From positions 3,224,001-3,288,000 of the forward strand of contig NZ_LT629781.1 of assembly GCF_900105685.1 (NCBI RefSeq): DNA of 64,000 nt, read 5' to 3'. Both the position numbers and the translations under genes were made by a program. The notes beneath the pieces were generated by a model. That model ran no database searches. It was given only the letters and a program-made list of their open reading frames with translations, and was not told the origin of the DNA. This stretch comes from Verrucomicrobium sp. GAS474. Lineage in GTDB: Bacteria; Verrucomicrobiota; Verrucomicrobiia; Methylacidiphilales; GAS474. Of this stretch, positions 42,450 to 50,611 are shown piece after piece (within the stretch, counting starts at the first letter, position 1; each line of letters begins with the position of its first letter).

Positions 42450-43591
42450 CTCTTTCCTCCGACTGGGCCGCCTTCCCGAAGACCCTCGCCCTCCTCGAGG
42501 AAGGCCGCGAGAAGGGCCTCCACTTCGGAGCCCAGCTCTACGTCCGGCACGGGAAGAAGACCCGCTTCTCCGGCGCATGGGGCGAGGCCCGGGAGGGCCT
42601 CCCCATGCGGCCCGAGACGCTGATGACTTGGCTCTCCTGCTCGAAGCCCCTCGCGGCCCTCGCCGTCGGACGGCTGCTGGAGGAAAAGCGGCTGACCCTC
42701 GACCAGCGCGTCACCGACTGGCTCCCCGAATTCGGCCAGGGCGGCAAGGAGGCGATCGCGCTGACCCATCTTCTCACCCACACCTGCGGCTTCCGCACCG
42801 CCGACTCGATGTGGAACCGCAACACCTGGGAGGAAAACCTCGAGCGCATCTGCGCCGCCCCGCTCGAGCCGAACTGGATTCCCGGCCAGACGGCGGGCTA
42901 CCAGATCTCGGCCAGCTGGTTCGTCCTCGGCGAGATCGTCGCCCGGATCACCGGCCAATCGTACGCCTCGTGGATCCGGCAGGAAATCTTCCGCCCCCTC
43001 GGGATGAACGATTGCTCCTTCGAGATGACCCCCGCCCTCTACCGGGACTACGACGCGGCGGGCCGGATCGGTTGGCTCCACAACACCGCCCTGGGCCGCA
43101 ACGAGCCCCACCGCTTCTGGGACAGCGAGGAAGGCTACGGCCGGTGCTGGCCGGGAAGCAGCGGCCACGGGCCGATCGCCCAGCTCGCGCTGCTCTACGA
43201 GATGATGGCGGGCGGCGGGACGCTCCACGGCGTCCGCATTCTCCGCCCGGAGACCGTCGCCCTCCTCACCGCCCGCCACCGCGTCGGCCTCTACGACCTG
43301 ACGTTCCGGCACACCCTCGACTGGGGCCTCGGCTTCATCATCGATTCGAAGAAATACGAGACCGATCCCGGGACGAATCCGATCCCCTACGGCTTCGGTC
43401 CCCACGCCTCCGAACGGACCTTCGGCCACAGCGGCGCGCAATCGTCCTGCGCCTTCCACGATCCCGAGCACGACCTCGTCGCCGCCTGGATCGTCAACGG
43501 CATGCCGGGGGAGATGCCCCATCGCCCGAGGGCGCGGGCGCTGAACGGCGCGATTTACGAAGACCTGGGCCTTGCCTCGGCGGCAGGCTAG
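42446..43591 (+). CDS. Beta-lactamase-fold serine hydrolase (class C / esterase-like)
   Basis: 381 residues. Catalytic SxxK as SCSK (S64 to K67), a YQIS tyrosine motif near 152 and a GHSG third motif near 332 define the class C/DD-peptidase/esterase clade. No signal peptide is seen, so it would be cytoplasmic unless the coupled gene affects location. Translationally coupled to the GT39 gene by a 4-bp overlap, which suggests a shared pathway. Substrate unknown. Confidence 0.8.
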   Translation: MTLSSDWAAFPKTLALLEEGREKGLHFGAQLYVRHGKKTRFSGAWGEAREGLPMRPETLMTWLSCSKPLAALAVGRLLEEKRLTLDQRVTDWLPEFGQGGKEAIALTHLLTHTCGFRTADSMWNRNTWEENLERICAAPLEPNWIPGQTAGYQISASWFVLGEIVARITGQSYASWIRQEIFRPLGMNDCSFEMTPALYRDYDAAGRIGWLHNTALGRNEPHRFWDSEEGYGRCWPGSSGHGPIAQLALLYEMMAGGGTLHGVRILRPETVALLTARHRVGLYDLTFRHTLDWGLGFIIDSKKYETDPGTNPIPYGFGPHASERTFGHSGAQSSCAFHDPEHDLVAAWIVNGMPGEMPHRPRARALNGAIYEDLGLASAAG

Positions 43592-43628
43592 GAAACGGAG
43601 AGGAAAGATCGGCGCGCGCCAGCTCAGG

Positions 43629-44015
43629 CTATTGCGCCGCGCCGTTATAGGTCCCGCCCGAAAGGCCGACGGCCTGGCGGTAGGGGGCGGCCGCCTTCTG
43701 CCAGACATTGTGGCGGCGCTTCAGCTCGTCGATCTGGGTCGAGACGACGTTGATGCGCGATTCGAGCATCTTCTTCACCTGATATTCCAGGTCGATGATC
43801 TGCGATTCGAGGATCAGGATCTCGGGATTGTCCCGTTCCTCCGGTCCCGGCATCCACTCGTGGGAAGTCATCTCGGCGATCAACGCCTGCTTCTTGGCGC
43901 CGTGGTCGGGGAGCTCCTCCCAGCGGCCTTCCTTCACGGCATTCCATTCCCACATGACCTGCTCGATCATCTTCCGAAGGAGCCGGATCTTGTCGGCAGT
44001 TTCAAAGACTTTCAT
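43629..44015 (-). CDS. Coiled-coil protein, possibly FlgN-like
   Basis: 128 residues from ATG 44015; an upstream extension is non-coding. Predominantly helical with heptads: IRLLRKMIEQVMWEWNAVKEGRWEELPDHGAKKQALIAEM, then IIDLEYQVKKMLESRINVVSTQIDELKRR. A run of Lys followed by an ALI..E helix recalls FlgN-type flagellar chaperones, and the window contains one chemotaxis receptor, but no flagellar gene is nearby. Convergent with the serine hydrolase. Confidence 0.5.
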   Translation of the reverse strand: MKVFETADKIRLLRKMIEQVMWEWNAVKEGRWEELPDHGAKKQALIAEMTSHEWMPGPEERDNPEILILESQIIDLEYQVKKMLESRINVVSTQIDELKRRHNVWQKAAAPYRQAVGLSGGTYNGAAQ

Positions 44016-44284
44016 GGCACCGGGTTTGAGGTGGGGGAATCGGGTGGGAGGCAGACGCATAGGCAATGCTCGTTCCCCTCCTTCATCGGCACGGAGTGAA
44101 TCATTCTTGAGCCCAAAATGCAAGTGAGGCCAAAACAGTTCCCCTCACGACCGGCCGTAAGGAGTTACACGGAAAACGCATGTGGGTAAAAAAATCTAAA
44201 TTACTGCTTTTAGAAAAGTAAAATGTCGCCCAGAATTTAAGGCACAAGACGTTAAACGGGAACGAAATTCGCTTCACGAACGGT
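44016..44284. other. AT-richer intergenic region between the coiled-coil and DnaJ-like genes
   Basis: 269 bp containing divergent start regions for both genes. It is notably richer in A and T than the surroundings between 44160 and 44260 and holds short inverted repeats such as a TTTTA/TAAAA pair near 44210. No gene or clear RNA is seen; no CIRCE-type heat-shock element was found. Confidence 0.35.
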
Positions 44285-45196
44285 ATGGCCACAGTCGCCT
44301 TCAATTATTATGTCCGCCTCGGCCTCGTTTCGAGCGCGAGCCAGGACGACATCCGGAAGGCCTATCGCCAATTGGCGCGCATCTACCATCCCGACGTCGC
44401 CGTCAACAAGGCGATGGCCGAGGAAGTGTTCAAGCAACTCCAGGAAGCCTACAGCACCCTGAGCGACGCCGAGCTCCGCCGCGATTACGACCTCCGCATG
44501 AAGGACGAGCGGAGCCGCTTCTCCTTCCGCACCAGCAACCCCCGGCCCGCCGCCGCCACGCCCCCTCCTCCTGCTCCCGCTCCCGTTCCGAAGGCCCGCA
44601 AGAAGAAGGCCGCCGAGTCGTTCGACGGCGGTCCCCAGCCGGTCCACCGGAACGACCTCGACATCGAGTCGTCGCTCGAAATCACCCTCGAGGACGCCAT
44701 CCACGGCGCGACCTACGTCATCAGCATCGACCAGAAGGATGCCACGACGCGCCGCCAGACGATCCATTCCTGCCGCGTCGAGATCCCGGCCAACGTCTAC
44801 AGCGGCCAGCGGATCCGCCTCCGGGGCCTCGGCTACACCGACCGCTACCGGAACGCCGCCGGGGACCTCTTCCTCGAGATCGCCTTCGCCCGCCACCTCC
44901 GTTTCCGCCTCATGGGGGACAACCTCCTCACCGATCTCACCCTCACCCCGTGGGAAGCCGCGCTGGGAGGCCGCGTCCGCGTCCCGACGCTCGACGGCAC
45001 CGCCGATCTCTACATCCCGGCCGGCACCCAGCCCGGCCAACGCTTCACCCTCGTCGGCCACGGCGTCCCGAAGGCCGGCGGCAACGGCGACCGCGGCCTC
45101 CTCTACGCCACCGTGAAGCTCCACGTCCCGACCGCCGCCTCGGCGAAGGAAAAGGAACTGTGGCAGGCGCTGGCGCGGCAGCAGTATAAGCAGTAA
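44285..45196 (+). CDS. DnaJ-domain co-chaperone (CbpA type)
   Basis: 303 residues. J domain at residues 5-70 with the HPD motif at 35-37 (IYHPDVA), a short Ala/Pro-rich linker, then the DnaJ C-terminal substrate-binding domains (SLEITLEDAIHGATYVISI, RIRLRGLGY, LTLTPWEAALGGRVRVPTLDG). No zinc-finger Cys, so it is CbpA-like rather than DnaJ proper. It has its own promoter region and is convergent with the efflux operon. It stimulates DnaK ATPase by family knowledge. Confidence 0.88.
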   Translation: MATVAFNYYVRLGLVSSASQDDIRKAYRQLARIYHPDVAVNKAMAEEVFKQLQEAYSTLSDAELRRDYDLRMKDERSRFSFRTSNPRPAAATPPPPAPAPVPKARKKKAAESFDGGPQPVHRNDLDIESSLEITLEDAIHGATYVISIDQKDATTRRQTIHSCRVEIPANVYSGQRIRLRGLGYTDRYRNAAGDLFLEIAFARHLRFRLMGDNLLTDLTLTPWEAALGGRVRVPTLDGTADLYIPAGTQPGQRFTLVGHGVPKAGGNGDRGLLYATVKLHVPTAASAKEKELWQALARQQYKQ

Positions 45197-45208
45197 GGGA
45201 GCGCCGCC

Positions 45209-46738
45209 CTACTCTGTCTTCGCCACCGGCACACCCGGCTCCGGGGCCTTGCTATCGAGCGGCAACACCGGATACGGCGCGGGCGCTTCGGCCATCAACT
45301 GCGCCTCGTTCCATCCGCCGCCGAGGGCCTTGATCAGCCGCACTCCGGCATAGAGCCGCTGCCCGACGACCTGGGCCTGCGCCCGCCGGGCCGCCAGCTC
45401 GGTCCGCTGGGACTGCGTCACCTCGAAGTAATCGACCGCGCCGCTTCGGTAGCGCCGTTCGGAGAATTCCCGCGCCTTCGTCGCCGCCTCGGCGGAGCGG
45501 CCCAGGGCGGCGGCCCGCTCGGCGAGGAAGTGCTGCCGCGCCAGCGCGTCCTCGACGTCGCGGAAGGCCTCCAGCACCGTCCCGCGATAATCGGCCACCG
45601 CCCCCTCGTAGTCGGCCCGGGCCGCCTTCACCTGCGCCGTCGTCTGGCCGCCGGTGAAGAGCGGCAGGTCGATCGAGGGGCCGAAGGACCAGATGTTGCT
45701 CGGCTTCGTGAAGAGGTTGCTGGCGCTCGCGCTGAGGTAGCCGTATTGCCCCGTCAGGCTCACCTTCGGGAAGTAGGCCGCGTAGGCGACGCCGATCTGG
45801 GCGTTCCGCGCCGCCATCGTCCGCTCGGCCCGCGCCACGTCGGGACGGCGCTCCAGCAGCGTCGCGGGCAGGCCGACGGGGATCGCGGGGGGCAGCAGGT
45901 CGGCGGGAAGCGGCGACTCGCTCACCGCGAAGCCCGACGCCGCCGCGCCGCAGAGGACGGCGAGGGCGTTCTGCGTCTCGGCCCGGTTCTGCGCCACTTC
46001 GGCGAGGTCGGCCTCGGAGTTCGCCAACTCGGTCTTCGCCTGCTCGAAGTCGACCGCCGTGGCCCGGCCCGCCCTCACCCGCTTCTCGGTGATGTCGAGG
46101 GACTTCTTCCGCGTCTCGACGGTCTGGCGCAGGATGGCCAGCTCGGTATCGTACTCGCGCAGCGTGAAGTAGTCGATCGCCACGTCGGAATGCAGGGTGA
46201 GGAGGACGTTCTCCGTCTCGGCCACCGCCGCCTGGGCCTCGTCGCGGGCCGACTCGAAGGAGCGGCGGACCCGGCCCCAGAGGTCGATCTCGTAGCTGAG
46301 GTCGACGGGGACGTTGAAGGAGTTGATCGTCGCGGGCGGGATCGACTGGCCCCGCGCCGCCTGCGCCAGCTGGGGATTGTTCCCGCTGAGGCGCTCGCGG
46401 GCCGCGGCGGGCTCCAGCGAGAGGCTCGGGAAGAAGGAGGCCCCGGTGAGCCGCGCCTGCGCCCGCGCCTTGTCGACCCGCGCGATCGCGGAGCGGAGGT
46501 CCTGGTTCTGGGCCGTCGCCAACGCCTCCAGCCGGGTCAGCTCGGGATCGCCGTAGAGCACCCACCAGTCGTCCCGGGGCGCGGCGTCGCGGGGATCGGC
46601 CTTCTGCCACTGCCAGTCGGCCGGAGGCGGCTGGGCCGAGGCCGCATCGACCTCGGCGCGATGGTAATCGGGGCCGACGGCGCACCCGGCGACCAGGAGG
46701 GGGACGAGGGCGAGGGAAAGAAGGAGGGGATGTTTCAT
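45209..46738 (-). CDS. NodT/OprM-type outer-membrane efflux lipoprotein
   Basis: 509 residues. Lipoprotein signal with lipobox LVAGC at about 14-18, then GPDYHRAEVD, two repeated TolC-like alpha-hairpin/barrel halves (residues 50-270 and 270-480), including DLSYEIDLWGRVRRSFESARDEAQA and PSIDLPLFTGGQTTAQVKAARADYEGAVADYRGTVLEAFRDVEDALA. Outer-membrane duct of the drug pump. It follows EmrB and EmrA in the same operon. Confidence 0.92.
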   Translation of the reverse strand: MKHPLLLSLALVPLLVAGCAVGPDYHRAEVDAASAQPPPADWQWQKADPRDAAPRDDWWVLYGDPELTRLEALATAQNQDLRSAIARVDKARAQARLTGASFFPSLSLEPAAARERLSGNNPQLAQAARGQSIPPATINSFNVPVDLSYEIDLWGRVRRSFESARDEAQAAVAETENVLLTLHSDVAIDYFTLREYDTELAILRQTVETRKKSLDITEKRVRAGRATAVDFEQAKTELANSEADLAEVAQNRAETQNALAVLCGAAASGFAVSESPLPADLLPPAIPVGLPATLLERRPDVARAERTMAARNAQIGVAYAAYFPKVSLTGQYGYLSASASNLFTKPSNIWSFGPSIDLPLFTGGQTTAQVKAARADYEGAVADYRGTVLEAFRDVEDALARQHFLAERAAALGRSAEAATKAREFSERRYRSGAVDYFEVTQSQRTELAARRAQAQVVGQRLYAGVRLIKALGGGWNEAQLMAEAPAPYPVLPLDSKAPEPGVPVAKTE

Positions 46739-46743
46739 GTTCT

Positions 46744-48297
46744 TTAGTGGGCCGAAGGAACGCCGCCGCCCATCGGTGCCGGTTTGGGAAGGAAGAAAAG
46801 GCTGAGGCCGCTCAGGAGGAGGACGACGCCGATGACGAGGAAGGCGTCGCTGTAGGCCTGGATATAGGACTGCTTCCGCATCGCCCCGTCGACGGCCTTC
46901 AGCGCGAAGGAGGAGGCCGTCGCCGTGTCGAGGCCCTTCGCCTGGAACATCGCCGTCAGCGCGTCGATCCGGGCATGGAACGCCGGGGTGTAGGTCGTCA
47001 CCCATTCCCCCATGCGGACCGAATGGAGGTGCTCCCGCTGCGTCAGGACCGTCGAGAGGAGGGCGATGCCGATCGAGCCGCCGATGTTCCGGCTCATGTT
47101 GAAGAGGGCCGAGGCCGAGCCCGCCTCGCTCCGGGGAATCCCCGTCGTCGACATGCTGAGGAGCGGGACGAAGAGGAACGGCTGCCCGATCGCCCGGACG
47201 ACGTTCGAGACGCGGAACTGGTCCATGGCGAAGTCGGGCGAGAGGAAGGCGTCCATGAAGCAGCTTCCCGAGAAGAGGACGATGCCGAAGCCCGCGAGAA
47301 TCCGGGGATCGACCACCTTCATCAGGCGGGGGACGAAGGGAAGGATGAAGAGCTGGGGAATCCCCGCCCACATCAGCGTCAGGCCGATCTGGAGGGAATT
47401 GTAACCCTGGATCTGGGCGAGGTAGAGGGGGATGAGGTAGACCGTTCCGTAGAGCGCGAGGCCGAGGGCCGAGAGGATCATCGAGCAGAGGGTGAAGTTC
47501 ACGTAGCGGAAGACCCGGAGGTTCAGGAACGGCTTCTTCGAGGTGAGCTCGATGTAGAGGAAGAGGCCGATGAAGACGACGGCGAGGATCGCGAAGCGGA
47601 CGATGAGCGGGCTGCCGAACCAATCCTTCCGTTCCCCCTCCTCCAGCACGTATTCGAGCGAGCCGAGGCCGATCCCCATCGCGAGGATGCCGAAGTAATC
47701 GCCCTCCTTCAGCAGTTCCGGCTTCGCCTCGTCCTGGGGCAGGTTCGCCGCGATGAGGAGGAACATGAGGATGCCGGGGACGACGTTGATGAAGAAGATC
47801 CACTCCCAGCCGTAATTGTCGGTCAGCCAGCCGCCGATCGTCGGGCCGACGGAGGGGGCGAAGGTCGCCGTCATCGCGAAGATGGCGTTGCCCAGGGGCT
47901 GGGCCTTCGGAGGCATGATGGTGAGGTTCACCATCATCGCCATCGGGATGAGGGCCCCGCCCGTCAGCCCCTGGAGGACGCGGGCCGCGATCATCATGTT
48001 CAGGTTCTGGGAAAAGGCGCAGAGGATCGAGCAGCCGACGAAGGCGACCGTGCTGAAGAGGATGTACCGCTTCACCGAGACGATGCGGGCGACCCAGCCG
48101 GTGATCCCGATGACGATGATCTCCGCGACGAGGTAGGCCGTCGAGATCCACGACCCCTCCTCCAGCGAGCAGCCGAGCGCCCCGGCGATGTCGTTCAGCG
48201 AGGAATTCGTGATCTGGATGTCGAGGACCGCCATGAACGCCCCCAGCATCGCGCCGAAGAGGGCGAGCCATTGCTTGGGGGAGACACGTTGTTCCAT
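46744..48297 (-). CDS. emrB: DHA2-family multidrug transporter (EmrB type)
   Basis: 517 residues with 14 membrane helices, inner membrane. The DHA2 motif FMAVLDIQITNSSLNDIAGALG, WISTAYLVAEIIVI and RVLQGLTGGALIPMAM are characteristic, as is PLLSMSTTGIP. Proton-driven drug export with EmrA and the outer-membrane factor. Stop lies 5 bp from the outer-membrane factor's start, and its start is 36 bp downstream of EmrA. Confidence 0.92.
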   Translation of the reverse strand: MEQRVSPKQWLALFGAMLGAFMAVLDIQITNSSLNDIAGALGCSLEEGSWISTAYLVAEIIVIGITGWVARIVSVKRYILFSTVAFVGCSILCAFSQNLNMMIAARVLQGLTGGALIPMAMMVNLTIMPPKAQPLGNAIFAMTATFAPSVGPTIGGWLTDNYGWEWIFFINVVPGILMFLLIAANLPQDEAKPELLKEGDYFGILAMGIGLGSLEYVLEEGERKDWFGSPLIVRFAILAVVFIGLFLYIELTSKKPFLNLRVFRYVNFTLCSMILSALGLALYGTVYLIPLYLAQIQGYNSLQIGLTLMWAGIPQLFILPFVPRLMKVVDPRILAGFGIVLFSGSCFMDAFLSPDFAMDQFRVSNVVRAIGQPFLFVPLLSMSTTGIPRSEAGSASALFNMSRNIGGSIGIALLSTVLTQREHLHSVRMGEWVTTYTPAFHARIDALTAMFQAKGLDTATASSFALKAVDGAMRKQSYIQAYSDAFLVIGVVLLLSGLSLFFLPKPAPMGGGVPSAH

Positions 48298-48333
48298 GGC
48301 GATGGGGGGGAAGTGCGGCGTTCGCGAGCCGGA

Positions 48334-49347
48334 TTAGGGCTGGGGCTGGGCCGGGGTTTCCCGCTCCCGTTCACGCTTGGTCCCTACCGCGATGGTCGGC
48401 GTGCAGGAGAGACCGGGGACGATCTGCTCTTCGTAGCCGCGGATCGAGTCGGGCTCGAAGCGGATCTTCACCGGAACGCGCTGGACGATCTTCGTGAAGT
48501 TCCCCGTCGCGTTGTCGGGCGGCAGGAGGGCGAAGGTCGCTCCCGTACCCGGGGACCAGCTGTCGATGTGACCGCGGAAGGTCTTGCCGGAAATCACGTC
48601 GATGGCGATATCGACGGGCTGACCGCGCCGGATCTTGCCGAGTTGGGTCTCCTTGAAATTCGCCACGACCCAGACGTCCTCGACGACCGCCAGCAGCGCC
48701 CCGCCGACGGTGACCCGGTTCCCCGTCTCGACCGTCTTCCGCCCGATCCGCCCGTCGGAGGGGGCCTTGATCGTGCAGTAGGAGAGCTGGTTCTCGGCAT
48801 CCTTCAGCTTCGCTTCGGCGACCTTGTAGGCGCTCTCGGCCGCGTCGAAGTCCTGCTGGGAGATCGCGTCGTCGCCCTTCAGCGGAAGCAGCCGCTCGTG
48901 GTCGGCCTTCGCCTTCTTCAACTCGGCGCGGGCCTGGTCGACCTGCACCTGGTAATCGGCGGGATCGAGGAGGACGAGGATATCGCCCTCCTTCACCACC
49001 TGGTTGTCCTCGACGCGGACTTCGAGGACCGTCCCGGAGACGCGGGAGGCGACGTTGTGGATGTGGCCCGTCGTGTAGGCGTCGTCGGTCTCCTCGTGAG
49101 TGAAGGCGTGGATCACCGTGTAGACGAGGAACCCGACGACGACAATCCCGGCGACCACCTGGAAGGTCCGGTTCCTGAAGAGCGCGGCGGCCTTCTGCTT
49201 GAACGGAGAGGGCTTTTCCTCCTTCTTCTGGCCGCCCTTCTCCCCTTCCTTGCCCCCTTCGTGCTTGGCCTCCTTGAAGCCTTCCTTGAATCCTTCCTTA
49301 AAACCTTCTTTGTTGCTTTCTTCGGGAGAGGCGGGGGTGTCGCTCAT
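48334..49347 (-). CDS. emrA: EmrA-type membrane-fusion protein
   Basis: 337 residues from ATG 49347. The first 60 are cytoplasmic and charged, with three exact KEGF units (KEGFKEGFKEGFKEA) and a Gly/Lys-rich run; then one helix (FQVVAGIVVVGFLVYTVIHAF) and a periplasmic HlyD-like body with a biotinyl-lipoyl half (TTGHIHNVASRVSGTV), helical hairpin (LKKAKADHERLLPLKGDDAISQQDFDAAESAYKVAEAKL) and YCTIKAPSDGRIG. Adapter between EmrB and the outer-membrane duct. An upstream extension in frame is Arg-rich and rejected. Confidence 0.9.
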   Translation of the reverse strand: MSDTPASPEESNKEGFKEGFKEGFKEAKHEGGKEGEKGGQKKEEKPSPFKQKAAALFRNRTFQVVAGIVVVGFLVYTVIHAFTHEETDDAYTTGHIHNVASRVSGTVLEVRVEDNQVVKEGDILVLLDPADYQVQVDQARAELKKAKADHERLLPLKGDDAISQQDFDAAESAYKVAEAKLKDAENQLSYCTIKAPSDGRIGRKTVETGNRVTVGGALLAVVEDVWVVANFKETQLGKIRRGQPVDIAIDVISGKTFRGHIDSWSPGTGATFALLPPDNATGNFTKIVQRVPVKIRFEPDSIRGYEEQIVPGLSCTPTIAVGTKRERERETPAQPQP

Positions 49348-49373
49348 GGTCGTTCTCGTTGGGAGTTCTTGAA

Positions 49374-50033
49374 TTAGGCTCGGGAAGCGGTTTTGGCGCG
49401 GGACGCGGGAACGTTGGCACCCAATGCCGCGAGGGAAAAACGGACGATGTGGTCGGCGATTTTCGCGACCTGATCGGGATCGGCGCAAAGTTCGGGAGCC
49501 AGCCGCTCGATCATCGCCCGGCTGCGGCGATGAAAGAGGCACTGGCCGAGGACGCTGCCGGCCAGGAGATGCAGCTCGGTCTCGGGCATCCGCTTCCCGA
49601 CGATTTCATCGATCAGCTCGCAGAGGCGGCGGAAAACCGGCCCGGTCAATTCGTCGACCAGGATGGCGAGGCCCGAGGTCGGGTTGATCATCTCCTGCGT
49701 GATGACCCGCATGTGCCAATCGGGCCGGTTCGGGTCGAGGAGGTGGCTCACGAAGCGGTGGACGAAGTCCCGGAACCGTTTCTCGGCCGTCCCGGGGGCG
49801 TTCGGCTCGATCATGTCGGCGCATTTCGACTTCGCCTCGCGGAGGACGGAATGGTAAAGCTCCTCCTTGTCGCGGAAATAGTAGTTCACCGCGGCGACAT
49901 TGACCCCGGCCCGGGCGGTGATCTCCCGCACCGTGGCGTCCCGGAACCCGCGCTCGGCGAAGACTTCCCCGGCGGCGGCGACGATCTTCTCCTTCGCCTG
50001 TTTCTGCGTTTCCTTCGGCGATGCCAACTTCAT
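49374..50033 (-). CDS. TetR/AcrR regulator of the efflux operon (CecR-like)
   Basis: 219 residues from ATG 50033. An N-terminal HTH (IVAAAGEVFAERGFRDATVREITARAGVNVAAVNYYF) precedes a C-terminal domain whose HMRVITQEMINPTSGLAILVDELTGPVFRRL stretch resembles CecR/DUF1956 regulators of drug pumps. It is the first gene of the emrA-emrB-outer-membrane factor operon. Two TTAAAAC-N4-GTTTTAA-type dyads upstream are likely operators, the proximal one over its own -10 box, so it should repress the operon and itself until a ligand binds. Confidence 0.85.
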   Translation of the reverse strand: MKLASPKETQKQAKEKIVAAAGEVFAERGFRDATVREITARAGVNVAAVNYYFRDKEELYHSVLREAKSKCADMIEPNAPGTAEKRFRDFVHRFVSHLLDPNRPDWHMRVITQEMINPTSGLAILVDELTGPVFRRLCELIDEIVGKRMPETELHLLAGSVLGQCLFHRRSRAMIERLAPELCADPDQVAKIADHIVRFSLAALGANVPASRAKTASRA

Positions 50034-50041
50034 AAACCGAT

Positions 50042-50069
50042 ATTTAAAACGCCCGTTTGAATTCGTCAA
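50042..50069 (-). promoter_or_regulatory. Promoter of the TetR-efflux operon
   Basis: Minus-strand -35 TTGACG (50064-50069) and -10 TTAAAT (50042-50047), 16-bp spacer, or TAAATA with 17 bp. The proximal operator dyad overlaps the -10 box. Confidence 0.55.
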
Positions 50070-50093
50070 CAAGAATTAAAACGACTGTTTTAA
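50044..50093. promoter_or_regulatory. Paired TetR operator dyads
   Basis: TTAAAAC-GCCC-GTTTGAA (50044-50061, one mismatch) and TTAAAAC-GACT-GTTTTAA (50076-50093, perfect 7-bp arms). The centres are 32 bp apart, three helical turns, so two dimers would sit on the same face. One covers the -10 box of the regulator's promoter. Confidence 0.65.
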
Positions 50094-50118
50094 AGTATCA
50101 TTCCCCTCGGCTCCGCCG

Positions 50119-50151
50119 GCACTCGGACCCGTGATTCCTCCCAAGCAGACA
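50119..50151 (+). repeat. Dispersed 33-nt repeat, copy B
   Basis: Begins GCACTCGGAC and ends AAGCAGACA on the plus strand; 30 of 33 match the minus-strand copy at 34344-34376. It lies between the LABN gene and the TetR operators. An imperfect CGAAGG/CCTTCG hairpin follows at about 50172-50196. Confidence 0.55.
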
Positions 50152-50200
50152 GGGTCTCTGCCCGGTCCCGAAGGAGCACTCACCGCTCCCTTCGCGCACC

Positions 50201-50530
50201 CTAACGAACCGCTTCGGCTGCCTTCTTTTTCTTGTGCCGCAGGGCGAGGGAGAGATTGTAGAACCCGATGAAGGCCGGGAAGAGATTCCCGAGGATGCCG
50301 ACCGAGTCGTTCTTCCCGAAGGTGAAGTAGGCCAGGACCATGAGGCTCCCCGCCGCGCTCATGTACCAGAACGCGGGCGGCACCACCGGATGGCCCGCCT
50401 TCCGGGAGGCGATGAGCTGGACGACCCACCGCCCGGCGAAGATGAGGGTGCCGCAGTAGCCGACGAGCTTCCATCCCGTCACCGTCACCGGGTGGCCGAA
50501 GAAGTGGAAGGAAAGGAGCATTTCGTTCAT
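50201..50530 (-). CDS. Lipid A biosynthesis N-terminal domain (LABN) membrane protein
   Basis: 109 residues from ATG 50530; three membrane helices. [44 protein letters not shown] and the following [26 protein letters not shown] match the LABN domain that usually precedes LpxB or the PNPT/DPG transferases, here as a single-domain protein. The role of stand-alone versions is not established. Positioned upstream of, and codirectional with, the TetR gene. Confidence 0.78.
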   Translation of the reverse strand: MNEMLLSFHFFGHPVTVTGWKLVGYCGTLIFAGRWVVQLIASRKAGHPVVPPAFWYMSAAGSLMVLAYFTFGKNDSVGILGNLFPAFIGFYNLSLALRHKKKKAAEAVR

Positions 50531-50611
50531 GGGAATCCGCAGCGTAGTCGGGAGGGGGAGACGATGCAATGCAGCGTTGTCACCCTTTCCCCCGCGATGT
50601 TACTTTCCGGG

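Noticed and set aside
49255-49330. The repeated tracts in the emrA 5' end as a CRISPR-like or tandem regulatory repeat
   Set aside because: The repeats are in frame and encode the KEGF units of EmrA, so they are coding low-complexity sequence.
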